DNA from: Kordia sp.
GTDB lineage: Bacteria; Bacteroidota; Bacteroidia; Flavobacteriales; Flavobacteriaceae
Assembly (NCBI RefSeq): GCF_022447245.1
Contig: NZ_JAKVBC010000004.1
Coordinates: 1 to 64,000 of the forward strand
Reading direction: 5' to 3'
DNA: 64,000 nucleotides
Shown here: positions 1 to 8,071 of the stretch, piece after piece
How the letters are laid out: each line of letters opens with the position of its first letter
Position numbering within the stretch: the stretch's first letter is position 1
Notes under the pieces: model-generated
What the model was told of the DNA's origin: nothing
Databases searched by the model: none
What the model saw: only the letters and a program-made list of their open reading frames with translations
Made by a program: the position numbers and the translations under genes

Positions 1-575
1 CCTGCTATGGCTTGCCCCTTATCATTGGCATCTTCTGTGCTCTCTGAAATTTGTGAAGGCTCTTTATCATCCGTACTCGTCTCCATATCATTAGTACTTG
101 CAACTTCATCCTTTGCAGTAGCTTCCGCTAAATCAAATGAAAAGTCAACACTTGTCGGAGGTAAGCAGCGCTCGCTATCGCAAGTCATAAACTCTAGATA
201 ACCTACAATCGGCTTAGAAGCATCTGTTACTTTTACTCTTTGAGAAAACTTAACAGGGCTTTTGATGTACTTAATCACCACCACATTGTCAAATAATGGA
301 TCTGGACCTTCCTTCTTTTTACCAGATTCTGCTACTTTACCTTCCTTTGTAAAGTGGTCACCTGCATCAAATTCAAAATAAGTTGGTACAGGACCATTAT
401 CGTCTGTAAACTGTGAATAAATCGTCCATCCTTTTTCCATGGTAGCGGTAAAGACGAGATCATATTCAGTGTCACTAACTTTTTCAGAAGTCATTTTCCA
501 AGTGACGGGGTCATAAATTTGTGCATTTAGACCTACTGCAAAGAGGATAGCACAGAGTAAAAACTTGAATCGCAT
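1..575 (-). CDS. DsbD-family thiol:disulfide interchange protein, N-terminal part (runs off the left edge)
   Basis: The gene starts at an ATG at 575 and is open to the window edge, giving 191 residues with no stop. Residues 1-19 form a signal peptide ending in Leu-Asn-Ala. Residues 20-150 resemble the immunoglobulin-like DsbD alpha domain, with the motif FMTCDSERCLPP carrying the cysteine pair C132 and C137. An acidic Ser/Thr/Glu/Asp-rich linker follows (about 150-191). In the family, this periplasmic domain passes electrons, received through a transmembrane domain, to oxidised periplasmic partners; the transmembrane and thioredoxin parts would lie beyond position 1. The neighbouring gene at 948-1400 is a free-standing paralogue of the same domain. 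Family assignment is good; full-length architecture is inferred. Confidence 0.75.
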   Translation of the reverse strand, partial: MRFKFLLCAILFAVGLNAQIYDPVTWKMTSEKVSDTEYDLVFTATMEKGWTIYSQFTDDNGPVPTYFEFDAGDHFTKEGKVAESGKKKEGPDPLFDNVVVIKYIKSPVKFSQRVKVTDASKPIVGYLEFMTCDSERCLPPTSVDFSFDLAEATAKDEVASTNDMETSTDDKEPSQISESTEDANDKGQAIA

Positions 576-947
576 AATCAACTACTGTTTTATGTCCATT
601 TAAAGCCCTGATGAAATTACTTTAAATGGTTAAAGTATTCGTTTTTAATTTCATACATATCAACGACTATCGTTCAGCCTTTGGGAAAATGATTGTATAT
701 ATTCTATTATCAGATGATTCTTAGGAAGAGAAAGCTGTCTACAATTTTTCACTACTAGTCTACAGCAATTTGCAATAGCTTCTTTAATCAATAAAAAAGT
801 CTTTATCCATCACTTAAGCATTGTGAGATCAAAAATAGTAGAACACTTTTTTCTGTCCAAGTATAAGCTCAAATTTGGTCGGGTAATTAACCGATTTAGC
901 ATGAAAAAAGGTTCATATTTAAATATTTAGTACTTACACTTCATGCT
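576..947. other. Intergenic region without a supported gene
   Basis: This AT-rich gap lies between the stop of the upstream DsbD-alpha paralogue and the start of the dsbD-like gene. It presumably carries the dsbD promoter, but I see no convincing TTG/TAnnTTTG pair, no repeat copy and no coding potential. Confidence 0.5.
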
Positions 948-1400
948 TTAGTTTAGTTCAAAAGCGAAATCAATCGCCTTAGGAGGCAAACATTGCGCAT
1001 TGTCGCAAGTCATAAACTCTAAATAGCCTTTTAGATTCGTAGCTCCATTAATCAGTTTGACTTTTTGACGAATGATCATTTTATGGGCAAACTTCACTAA
1101 TTCCATATCAAACATATTATCATAACCCTCAATTTTTTTTCCTCCTTCCTCCGTCGCTTGTTCTAGAATTGTCACCCCTAGCTTGTCAGCAAAATATAGA
1201 GAAGTAGGAATAGGTCCGTCTTCACCAATATATTGGGAGTATACATACCATCCATCATTGATCTCTGCTTTAAAAACTAATTCATACGTATTCAGATCAA
1301 CTTTTTCAGCGCTGAAATCCCACTTTACTGGATTCAGCTGAGCAGTTAAAGGAGTATTTGCGCAAGCAAAAAAGGCAATCAAAAAAATCCAAATCTTCAT
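948..1400 (-). CDS. Free-standing DsbD alpha-domain protein, exported
   Basis: This 150-residue protein has a signal peptide (about 1-20, ending Leu-Thr-Ala) followed by a single DsbD N-terminal domain. FMTCDNAQCLPP carries C132 and C137, at the same positions as in the adjacent dsbD-like gene. There is no transmembrane or thioredoxin domain, so it cannot act alone as a transmembrane reductase. It may be a soluble periplasmic thiol carrier or an electron acceptor from the full-length neighbour. The two genes are in the same orientation, this one upstream, separated by 372 bp. A good promoter lies just upstream. Domain call is firm; role is inferred. Confidence 0.75.
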   Translation of the reverse strand: MKIWIFLIAFFACANTPLTAQLNPVKWDFSAEKVDLNTYELVFKAEINDGWYVYSQYIGEDGPIPTSLYFADKLGVTILEQATEEGGKKIEGYDNMFDMELVKFAHKMIIRQKVKLINGATNLKGYLEFMTCDNAQCLPPKAIDFAFELN

Positions 1401-1424
1401 GCTATCACTATTGTTGTTGGACTA

Positions 1425-1454
1425 CAAAATTAAATGTACAAACAGGAAAAGCAA
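1425..1454 (-). promoter_or_regulatory. Bacteroidota-type promoter for the DsbD-alpha gene
   Basis: On the minus strand TTG (1452-1454) is followed after 19 bp by TAATTTTG (1425-1432). This matches the Bacteroidota consensus of a TTG -33 element and TAnnTTTG -7 element, 25 bp upstream of the start codon at 1400. Confidence 0.6.
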
Positions 1455-1578
1455 GCTAATCTTTGTACGATAATAAAAGATTAACAATTTGAATTTAACT
1501 TCTTTCTTGTAAGACAAGGAATGTTAAAAAAGATAACTTAGATAAGCTTTGAAAATACTATTTATATTTATTCAATTA

Positions 1579-2289
1579 TTAACCCATCATTACTTTCGAA
1601 GTACTTAATAAAGATTCAAAAAGAATTCTACCGTCAGTATTCCCCAAGATATCTTCAGAGGCACGTTCAGGGTGTGGCATCATACCAAATACATTGCGTT
1701 CTGCATTACAGATTCCTGCAATATTTAGCGTAGAACCATTTGGATTAGCTTCTTCTGTAATTTCTCCGTTTTCGTCGCAGTAGTAGAAAAGAATTTGGTC
1801 ATTATCTTGAAGCTGCTTTATGGTTGCTTCATCTGCATGGAAACGTCCCTCTGCATGTGCGATAGGAATTTTTAGCGCTTTATCTAAATTGATATGTGCT
1901 ACGATAGCAGCATTATTAGTTGGTGATTTTAGGTGAGTATTTTTACAAATGAACTTTTGGTTGTTGTTACGAAGTAATACCCCTGGCAATAGGCCAGTTT
2001 CGCATAAAATTTGGAAGCCATTACAAATCCCCCACACAAAACCACCTTCATTTGCAAATTTCACGACAGACTTCATGATTGGGCTGAATTGTGCAATAGC
2101 GCCTGCACGTAGGTAGTCTCCATATGAGAACCCCCCAGGGAGTACAATACAATCGCCTTTACCAAAGTCAGAGATATCTTCATCTTTATGCCATAACTTC
2201 ACTACTTCTTGCCCCATCACTTCCGAAAGCACATGAACCATGTCATCATCACAATTAGAACCTGGAAAAACGACTACACCAAACTTCAT
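1579..2289 (-). CDS. purQ: Phosphoribosylformylglycinamidine synthase, glutaminase subunit PurQ
   Basis: PurQ is the class I glutamine amidotransferase subunit that supplies ammonia to PurL in the fourth step of purine biosynthesis, in the cytoplasm. The 236 residues match the usual length. The nucleophile is C89 in WGICNGFQ, the oxyanion-hole glycines are in [13 protein letters not shown] (51-63), and the catalytic His and Glu are H206 and E208 in MPHPERA. The separate subunit implies a small PurL plus PurS, neither of which is in the window. The gene appears monocistronic with its own promoter. Confidence 0.95.
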   Translation of the reverse strand: MKFGVVVFPGSNCDDDMVHVLSEVMGQEVVKLWHKDEDISDFGKGDCIVLPGGFSYGDYLRAGAIAQFSPIMKSVVKFANEGGFVWGICNGFQILCETGLLPGVLLRNNNQKFICKNTHLKSPTNNAAIVAHINLDKALKIPIAHAEGRFHADEATIKQLQDNDQILFYYCDENGEITEEANPNGSTLNIAGICNAERNVFGMMPHPERASEDILGNTDGRILFESLLSTSKVMMG

Positions 2290-2361
2290 AACGTCTATAA
2301 TTTTAAGTAGTTAGGCATAAATTAAAATAAAACATAATATTTTATACCTCTTTGATAGCCG

Positions 2362-2394
2362 CAAAATTAGTTAAAAAAAACTAGGCTTATTCAA
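2362..2394 (-). promoter_or_regulatory. Probable purQ promoter
   Basis: On the minus strand TTG (2392-2394) and TAATTTTG (2362-2369) are separated by 22 bp, a fit to the Bacteroidota housekeeping promoter with a slightly long spacer. This predicts a leader of roughly 65 nt. No purine riboswitch is apparent in it. Confidence 0.5.
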
Positions 2395-2528
2395 TTTTGT
2401 AAAGAGAAGTTGCTGAAATTTTGTTCAGATCATCAATGATCTGGACCGAGCTAGTAGAAAAGTAAGCTGATTACTAAGGATTCGTAAAAATCTTTAGCTT
2501 TCTGAGTCTACGAACATAAAAAGATTTT

Positions 2529-2704
2529 AGAGCATCTTTAATTTTTCTGACACATAGAAATCAAAGCTTTGAGAACTATACCGTTCGATTGGATCAATCA
2601 CATAGCTCGCTAAGCTCCACCACAAATCATTAGCCAAGACCCTTTCTTTAACAGCTGTTGGACTCAAATCGTTGGCTTTCCTTTTGAATAAAAGTTATAC
2701 ATAT
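2529..2704. repeat. Dispersed repeat family B, copy B1 (eroded)
   Basis: This copy is collinear with 25505-25686. Shared blocks in order include GATTGGATCA, GCTCGCTAA, CAAATCATTAGCCAA, CTCAAATCGTTG and TTTTGAATAAAA. The left end AGAGCATCTTTAATTTTT resembles the B2 terminal repeat, while the right end has lost clear complementarity. It abuts the stop codon of the DUF6427 gene at 2707. It looks like an older copy of a small non-autonomous element. Confidence 0.7.
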
Positions 2705-2706
2705 GA

Positions 2707-3687
2707 TCATACCAAATATGGATAATATTGTATTAAAAGGATAGAGAGGATCGCCAGAAAATACCAAGTTTCTGCCCATCTATTGGCAATAGCCGTCAAA
2801 TTAAGCGATAGAAAAATACCAAGCGGAATACCCAAAGCTAAAAGTTGCTCTAAATAAAAGGCTTGATGAAAAGCAAAAATCAATAAACTGCTTAGCAGTA
2901 CCCAATAAAAGATATCAATCTTTTTTTGCACATCGATATTTTTCTTTGCAGTATATACCCTGTAGCTTAATACAGTCAATGCAATAAATAGAACAAAAAG
3001 TAAAATTTTCAAAACTGAAGAAAAACTCAAAGCTAAAGGAAAAAAGCTAATCACTCCAACCCCTGCAAATTGTACCTCCCAAAAATGATGCAAGTCATCC
3101 ATCAAATAGAAGCTTACTCCCAGCAAAAAGTAAGGAATGATAACCCCACTAAAAAAGGCAATTCTTTCCCCCAACCTAAAAGGTCGCAATATCCTAAAGC
3201 CAATCATCATTCCTAAAGTAAAGCCTAAGTATGGAACATAGCAAAAACTTGCGATCGCTAACCAAAACCCGACATTAAAGATGCGATCACTACAGGCTGT
3301 TTTTTTATAGGTTTGCAGCAACTCAAGAATAGCAAGAAGTAAAAACGTATTTGCAATAAGTACTGGAGAAAAAATAAGAAATTCTGGTAGGATACTACAA
3401 AGCGTAATATAAATTAGACCTGGGATCATTGTAACCTCCCTATCTAAACGATGAATCCTCGCCATCATATTGACGATAACAGCCTGAAAGAAAAGGAGAA
3501 TCGAAGCCGACAAATATGCGACAAATGAATTTTGACCAGTAAACTGATAGATATGAGCGGCCAACAAACCATGCTTTGGTGCTTCCCATTCTATAGGGAA
3601 AAAGAAGGGATATGCTCGTAAAATAGCAATAAACAAAAGCAATAAAGCACTTACAAAAAGCTGATTCGTCCGAAATATCGATAACAC
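2707..3687 (-). CDS. DUF6427-type polytopic membrane protein
   Basis: This 326-residue protein is almost wholly hydrophobic, with about nine or ten predicted membrane segments separated by short basic loops (for example RPFRLGER near 170). Length and layout fit the DUF6427 family, which is confined to Bacteroidota and has no established function. The reading frame starts at GTG (3685-3687); a stop lies a few codons upstream and there is no nearby in-frame ATG, so GTG is probably the true start. Its 3' end is bordered by repeat B1 and the region upstream holds repeat A1, so it is not in an obvious operon. Confidence 0.6.
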   Translation of the reverse strand: MLSIFRTNQLFVSALLLLFIAILRAYPFFFPIEWEAPKHGLLAAHIYQFTGQNSFVAYLSASILLFFQAVIVNMMARIHRLDREVTMIPGLIYITLCSILPEFLIFSPVLIANTFLLLAILELLQTYKKTACSDRIFNVGFWLAIASFCYVPYLGFTLGMMIGFRILRPFRLGERIAFFSGVIIPYFLLGVSFYLMDDLHHFWEVQFAGVGVISFFPLALSFSSVLKILLFVLFIALTVLSYRVYTAKKNIDVQKKIDIFYWVLLSSLLIFAFHQAFYLEQLLALGIPLGIFLSLNLTAIANRWAETWYFLAILSILLIQYYPYLV

Positions 3688-3744
3688 GCTAAATAAATTT
3701 CGTTTGCTAAGACATAAGTTAAAAAATAAAACAACTGCTTACCA

Positions 3745-3923
3745 TAAGTGCCTAGACAAAATTGCTTGTTCAATAAAATTGTTCATTCGAAAATGATAAG
3801 TAACTGACGATAGGAAAGTTACGCATGATTTTTGAACGAACATAAAGACCTGTTTGCCTATAGCTGAGTTTTATTGTACCAATCTCAGCCTGCCGGCAGG
3901 CACAGTTTCGGGCAAACTACTTA
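3745..3923 (+). repeat. Dispersed structured repeat family A, copy A1 (full length)
   Basis: This is a 179-bp copy bounded by TAAGTGCCTAG and CTACTTA. It contains an outer arm pair (CAATAAAA near 3771 and TTTTATTG near 3870), a 17-nt hairpin arm pair (3781-3797 with 3825-3841, 15 of 17 paired counting one G-T), an inner stem GTAACT/AGTTAC (3800-3805 with 3817-3822) and a 14-bp palindrome GCCTGCCGGCAGGC (3888-3901). Other copies lie at 39112, 43228, 47131, 54238 and 58176 (reverse). Confidence 0.8.
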
Positions 3924-4020
3924 TTATATAAAGAACGGGTAAACGGTTCATTTTAAATTTCACCTTATGCTAAGAGTATAATACTAGAAATCAAATGTAC
4001 AAAAAGTTTACTTTATTGAT

Positions 4021-4884
4021 TCAGCTATTCGACAGTACTTGCTGAATAAAAGTGATACTATTTTGAACTAGAATCTGAGCATGTGAGGGAAGCCCTTTTT
4101 CAAAATACGGATGGCTTCCACCAAATACATGATTAGCTCCTTTTATCAATTGCATTTGCGCTTTAGAACCAAGCCACTCTTTCAACTCGTATGCAGCCTG
4201 CTCAGTTACTGCTGGATCATTGGTACCGTGAATAATGAGTACTGGTTGTTTTAAGTGAGCAGCCATGTAGGCTGTATCATAAGATCGACCAGCTAACTTA
4301 AAATCTTCATAAAATTGAAAGTACAGCGGCATTTGTTGTTTGGTCCTAGCATTTGAAGCATAATAAACTCCATCATTTTTCCACTGCTCGACAAAACCTT
4401 CTTTGCGCCAAGCATAATCTAAGTGACTTACTGCAGCCCATGTGATTAGGCCAGTGACTCTAGGGTCGGTAGCTGTTTTCACTATACCTAGTCCACCTCC
4501 TCTGCTATGCCCAATATAAAATAATGATAAAGGCATTTGATCAATAAATGCCAATTCTTTGGGCTTATCAAAAAGCCATTCTAATACAGCATCGATATCG
4601 GTAATTTCTTTTGTATAATTATTATTTCCAAAAGCTACTAGGTCATTAAATTGTGAAGGACTCTTAAGTGTCGTACCGTTATGGGAAAAATTAAACTTGA
4701 CAAACAAAAAACCTGCATTTGCAAAATACCGCGCAATGGCATCCCACATTCCCCAATCCTTAAAACCTTTAAAACCATGTACAAAAAGAACCGTTGACAG
4801 AGGTTTGGCCGTTTTGCAATAGCAATCAAGTAAAAAGGAACGCTCATCTGCTCCTTTTAATGGAATATTTCTTAAAACACGCAT
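4021..4884 (-). CDS. Alpha/beta-hydrolase
   Basis: This 287-residue cytoplasmic protein (no signal peptide) has an alpha/beta-hydrolase fold. HGFKG (36-40) forms the oxyanion region, GHSRGGG places the nucleophile at S127, D223 in HGTNDPAV is the acid and H252 in GANHVFGG is the base. The family covers S33-type peptidases, esterases and dienelactone-hydrolase-like enzymes; the substrate cannot be read from sequence. It lies 24 bp downstream of the muconolactone-isomerase-like gene on the same strand, so the two are probably co-transcribed. That hints at a small ring-opening or lactone-processing unit, but this is inference. Confidence 0.8.
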   Translation of the reverse strand: MRVLRNIPLKGADERSFLLDCYCKTAKPLSTVLFVHGFKGFKDWGMWDAIARYFANAGFLFVKFNFSHNGTTLKSPSQFNDLVAFGNNNYTKEITDIDAVLEWLFDKPKELAFIDQMPLSLFYIGHSRGGGLGIVKTATDPRVTGLITWAAVSHLDYAWRKEGFVEQWKNDGVYYASNARTKQQMPLYFQFYEDFKLAGRSYDTAYMAAHLKQPVLIIHGTNDPAVTEQAAYELKEWLGSKAQMQLIKGANHVFGGSHPYFEKGLPSHAQILVQNSITFIQQVLSNS

Positions 4885-4908
4885 AAAAATTAAATAATTT
4901 TAATGCAT

Positions 4909-5205
4909 CTAATTTAGTGAAAAAATAGCGGGAGCTTGTTGATAAGCGTAGGCATTAAGTAGAGATACTTCAAATTGAATAAACTTAGCTAGAGGGAAAT
5001 GCAGCATCATTTCGAATACCTCGATTTCGGAATTGGCATTAACAATGGCCCAAAGTTTGGAATTTTCAAGTGAAAGTGCATAATGGATAAGCTTACCTTC
5101 CGTCATATACTTGCCTAGGACTTCTTGCTGAATAGGTAAAAGTCGAATTAGTTCTTCGGGAATATCATTAGGCAGCGTACAATCTACCATAAATTGGTGT
5201 ACCAT
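4909..5205 (-). CDS. Muconolactone delta-isomerase-like small protein
   Basis: This 98-residue protein resembles the ferredoxin-like muconolactone isomerase family. It has an N-terminal beta strand, the SKLWAIVNANSE segment typical of these proteins (about 49-60), and a following helix with FPLAKFIQF. The classical enzyme isomerises muconolactone in the beta-ketoadipate pathway as an oligomer. Many Bacteroidota homologues occur outside that pathway, and no other beta-ketoadipate gene is nearby apart from the downstream alpha/beta hydrolase. Superfamily is likely, reaction unknown. Confidence 0.6.
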   Translation of the reverse strand: MVHQFMVDCTLPNDIPEELIRLLPIQQEVLGKYMTEGKLIHYALSLENSKLWAIVNANSEIEVFEMMLHFPLAKFIQFEVSLLNAYAYQQAPAIFSLN

Positions 5206-5350
5206 ATACTCACTTTTATTTTCATCATATCGATGAAACTAGGATAACATAAAGGTAGGATGAAAACCGATCAAATGCCTTTTTTAGTGCAAATTAGTCT
5301 CGTCAAAATCGTTTTTTGTCAGTAATTAGCCTAAAACCCCTATACTCCAC

Positions 5351-6538
5351 TTAAGAAACCGTTTTCAACATTCGGCCAACAAAAATAGCGACCACACTCA
5401 TGAGCATTGCCAGTAGACCAACGTACAGAAAATTATTTAAACTCCCATCTGTATTCTCTGTAATAATCGAACCTGCAATAAAAGAAGATAAAGCCAACGC
5501 CAATTCATTTATAGAAGAACGCACACTCATAAAACTTCCTCTATTCTCTGTTTTTACAACTGAAGTGATCAAGGTAGTAGCAGGTACATTCCTTCCACTC
5601 GACACGACAAAGTAAGTAGAAGTAACACAGATACCTACCCATACAGCTACTACAGGTAGTGTTGTAATGGCATAAATAGAGCCCAATGCAAGGATACTAG
5701 ACCAAGTAAATATCTTCAAATGCCCAAAGCGATCTGCCAATTTTCCTGCCAAGGGAAGTAAGAAAACCGTCAAAGTACCACCAACAGCATATACATAAGT
5801 CACTTCAAAATCAGTAAATCCGACATTCAATTGCATATAAGGTGCAATAAAAGGGATAATCATAAAGTGGCCAAACATCAAACTAATTGAAAAGAGTAAA
5901 GCCTTTGCTTGATTAGGATTCAGAAAGATATTTAGAATATTCCGAAAGGGATTCGTTCGCTCCATTGAATTCGTCAGATGACCTCGCATTTGCGGAAGCG
6001 TAAAAAACATGACAACTGTAACGATTGCGCTAATAATCCCTACTGCCAAGAAAGGAACGGTCCAACCATACAAAGCTGCTAAGTAAATGCCAACAGGAAC
6101 GCCAACTACCGAAGCAACAGAAAAGGCAGTCATTACAATCCCCATAGCCATACCTCTACGCTCAAAAGGAATGACATCTCCCACAATGGCCAACACCAAT
6201 GCTGCCAAAACACCTCCAAATGCACCAGTGATACATCGCGCCGCTAACAAAGTGTAATAATCTGGAGCAAAAGAACAAGCTAATGTACCTATTGTAAATC
6301 CAATATAATTAAAAAGTAAAGCTGTTTTACGATCAAATCGATCGATAAACATCGCACTGATCAATCCAAAAAACGCTGCACTGAAAGCATAAGTTGATAC
6401 GATCAAACTGAATTGCTTTGGCGTAATATTAAAAATAGACATGAACTGGGAGCCCAATGGCATGATGATCATGAAATCGATAATATGAGTAAACTGTACA
6501 ATAGCAAGGATCAACAACAGAAGGCGCTCGTTCTTCAT
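5351..6538 (-). CDS. MFS transporter (efflux type)
   Basis: This 395-residue protein has 12 predicted transmembrane segments and the hallmark major facilitator loop between TM2 and TM3, FIDRFDRKTALL (about 64-75). A second degenerate copy, GKLADRFGHLKIF, starts the C-terminal half near residue 260. Length and the short cytoplasmic middle loop fit the drug/sugar efflux (AraJ/CmlA-like) branch of proton-driven exporters. The substrate is not predictable. It is 104 bp downstream of the HD-domain gene on the same strand, possibly but not clearly co-transcribed. Confidence 0.8.
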   Translation of the reverse strand: MKNERLLLLILAIVQFTHIIDFMIIMPLGSQFMSIFNITPKQFSLIVSTYAFSAAFFGLISAMFIDRFDRKTALLFNYIGFTIGTLACSFAPDYYTLLAARCITGAFGGVLAALVLAIVGDVIPFERRGMAMGIVMTAFSVASVVGVPVGIYLAALYGWTVPFLAVGIISAIVTVVMFFTLPQMRGHLTNSMERTNPFRNILNIFLNPNQAKALLFSISLMFGHFMIIPFIAPYMQLNVGFTDFEVTYVYAVGGTLTVFLLPLAGKLADRFGHLKIFTWSSILALGSIYAITTLPVVAVWVGICVTSTYFVVSSGRNVPATTLITSVVKTENRGSFMSVRSSINELALALSSFIAGSIITENTDGSLNNFLYVGLLAMLMSVVAIFVGRMLKTVS

Positions 6539-6642
6539 CTAAGTGACAATTATTTCTTCAAAAATCCGATCAAATAATTAGGACTACTTGTTAACCCTTT
6601 TATCCCAACAATAGTTGTATTGAATGAAAATTAGGTAATTAT

Positions 6643-7890
6643 TTAGTGTAAGCTCTTAATCTTTGAGGCTTTCAAAATTTCTTTGGGATAACATAGATAA
6701 TGTTTTACAAAATTCTTGGATTGAATACCATAGTCCATAGAATCAGACATAGGTTTTACCATACCATTTTTAAATAAAATTTTGATTTCGTCTTTGGATG
6801 TGCTGTATGCGCTATTGGACTCCTGGCCCTCTATAAACAAAAAAGGAAAAACTTCCTCATTAAAAGGGTTCCAGTTTGCTATTTTTTCCTTTAGCGTGGT
6901 TTTGTAAGAAGGTTCAAAAGGAAGATTGCTGAAATCTAATCGATAAAGTTGTCGATCCACTATCTTTTTGGATAAAAAGGCAAGAAACGGGTCCTCCGCA
7001 CCTACCCATGTTTTTATACTTGAAATAATATCAATATCATCTAATTCAGCAAAATAGCTTAAAAGTATATCAGGATTACTTTCTAAATAGGAAGAATCTA
7101 ATGTATTTTCTAGAAAAAAACGCATAGCAGGAGATGCAATCATTGGATCCCAGCCTGCACGAACTAGATACTTTGCCCAATTCAGCACTTGAATAAGCAT
7201 CAACTCCGCAGATAAGACTGTTTTATGTAAATAAACCTGCCAATACATTAGGCGCCGAGCCACTAAAAATTTTTCAATAGAATATATACCTTTTTCTTCG
7301 ATTACCAATTCATCCTTATGTACGGCTAACATCTTAATTAGTCGATGATAACCAATGACACCTTCGTGAACGCCCGTAAAGTAGCTATCCCGATTAAGAT
7401 AATCCATCCGATCCATATCTAGTTGGCTAGAAACCAGTTGATGAAGAAATTTTTTGGGATGATCATTCCTAAAAATGTCTAATGCCATAGACAAAGCACC
7501 ACTAAATTCAACATTTAACTTTTCCATAAACAATACAGAGAGCTCTTCGTGCGTAACATTAATCAAGGTATTTTCTAGCGTATGAGAAAAAGGACCATGC
7601 CCAATGTCATGAAGCAAAATAGCGATAGAAACTGCTTTAGCTTCCTCTTCGGTTATTGCTGTGCCTTTTGAGCGTAGGGTTTCTATTGCTTGTGTCATCA
7701 AGTGTAAGGCGCCAAGCGCATGATGAAAACGAGTATGTAAGGCACCTGGATAAACATAGTGGGTAAGACTAAGTTGTTTGATACGTCTTAGTCTTTGGAA
7801 ATATGGATGCTCCATTAAGTCAAAAATGATACCATAAGGAACATTCACAAAGCCGTATACAGGATCATTCAAAATTTTCTTCTTGTTCAT
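6643..7890 (-). CDS. HD-domain phosphohydrolase (dGTPase/SAMHD1-like)
   Basis: This 415-residue cytoplasmic protein has an N-terminal HD domain. Metal ligands are visible as H56/H57 in RFHHALG, the H94-D95 pair in LLHDIGHGPFSH, and an aspartate in the QLDMDRMDYLNRDSY segment (about 156-170). This combination is typical of the YdhJ/SAMHD1-like branch that hydrolyses deoxynucleoside triphosphates or related nucleotides. The C-terminal half is helical and less conserved. The gene is divergent from porX. A TATTTTTG -7-like box lies on the minus strand at 7993-8000 without a clear -33 partner. Substrate is inferred from family only. Confidence 0.8.
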   Translation of the reverse strand: MNKKKILNDPVYGFVNVPYGIIFDLMEHPYFQRLRRIKQLSLTHYVYPGALHTRFHHALGALHLMTQAIETLRSKGTAITEEEAKAVSIAILLHDIGHGPFSHTLENTLINVTHEELSVLFMEKLNVEFSGALSMALDIFRNDHPKKFLHQLVSSQLDMDRMDYLNRDSYFTGVHEGVIGYHRLIKMLAVHKDELVIEEKGIYSIEKFLVARRLMYWQVYLHKTVLSAELMLIQVLNWAKYLVRAGWDPMIASPAMRFFLENTLDSSYLESNPDILLSYFAELDDIDIISSIKTWVGAEDPFLAFLSKKIVDRQLYRLDFSNLPFEPSYKTTLKEKIANWNPFNEEVFPFLFIEGQESNSAYSTSKDEIKILFKNGMVKPMSDSMDYGIQSKNFVKHYLCYPKEILKASKIKSLH

Positions 7891-8071
7891 AAGGCTTGGT
7901 CAAACTTTCTTTCTATATTCAGAGAACTTACCATTCTCGTAGCTTTAACATCGGAATACAGTTAAATTGTTTGTATTCAGTTCATTCAAATACAAAAATA
8001 ACTGATTTTCAGATGTGAATCGTTAAGTGAAAGATAAGAATACAATTACTTCAACATTATTATTAATATAA

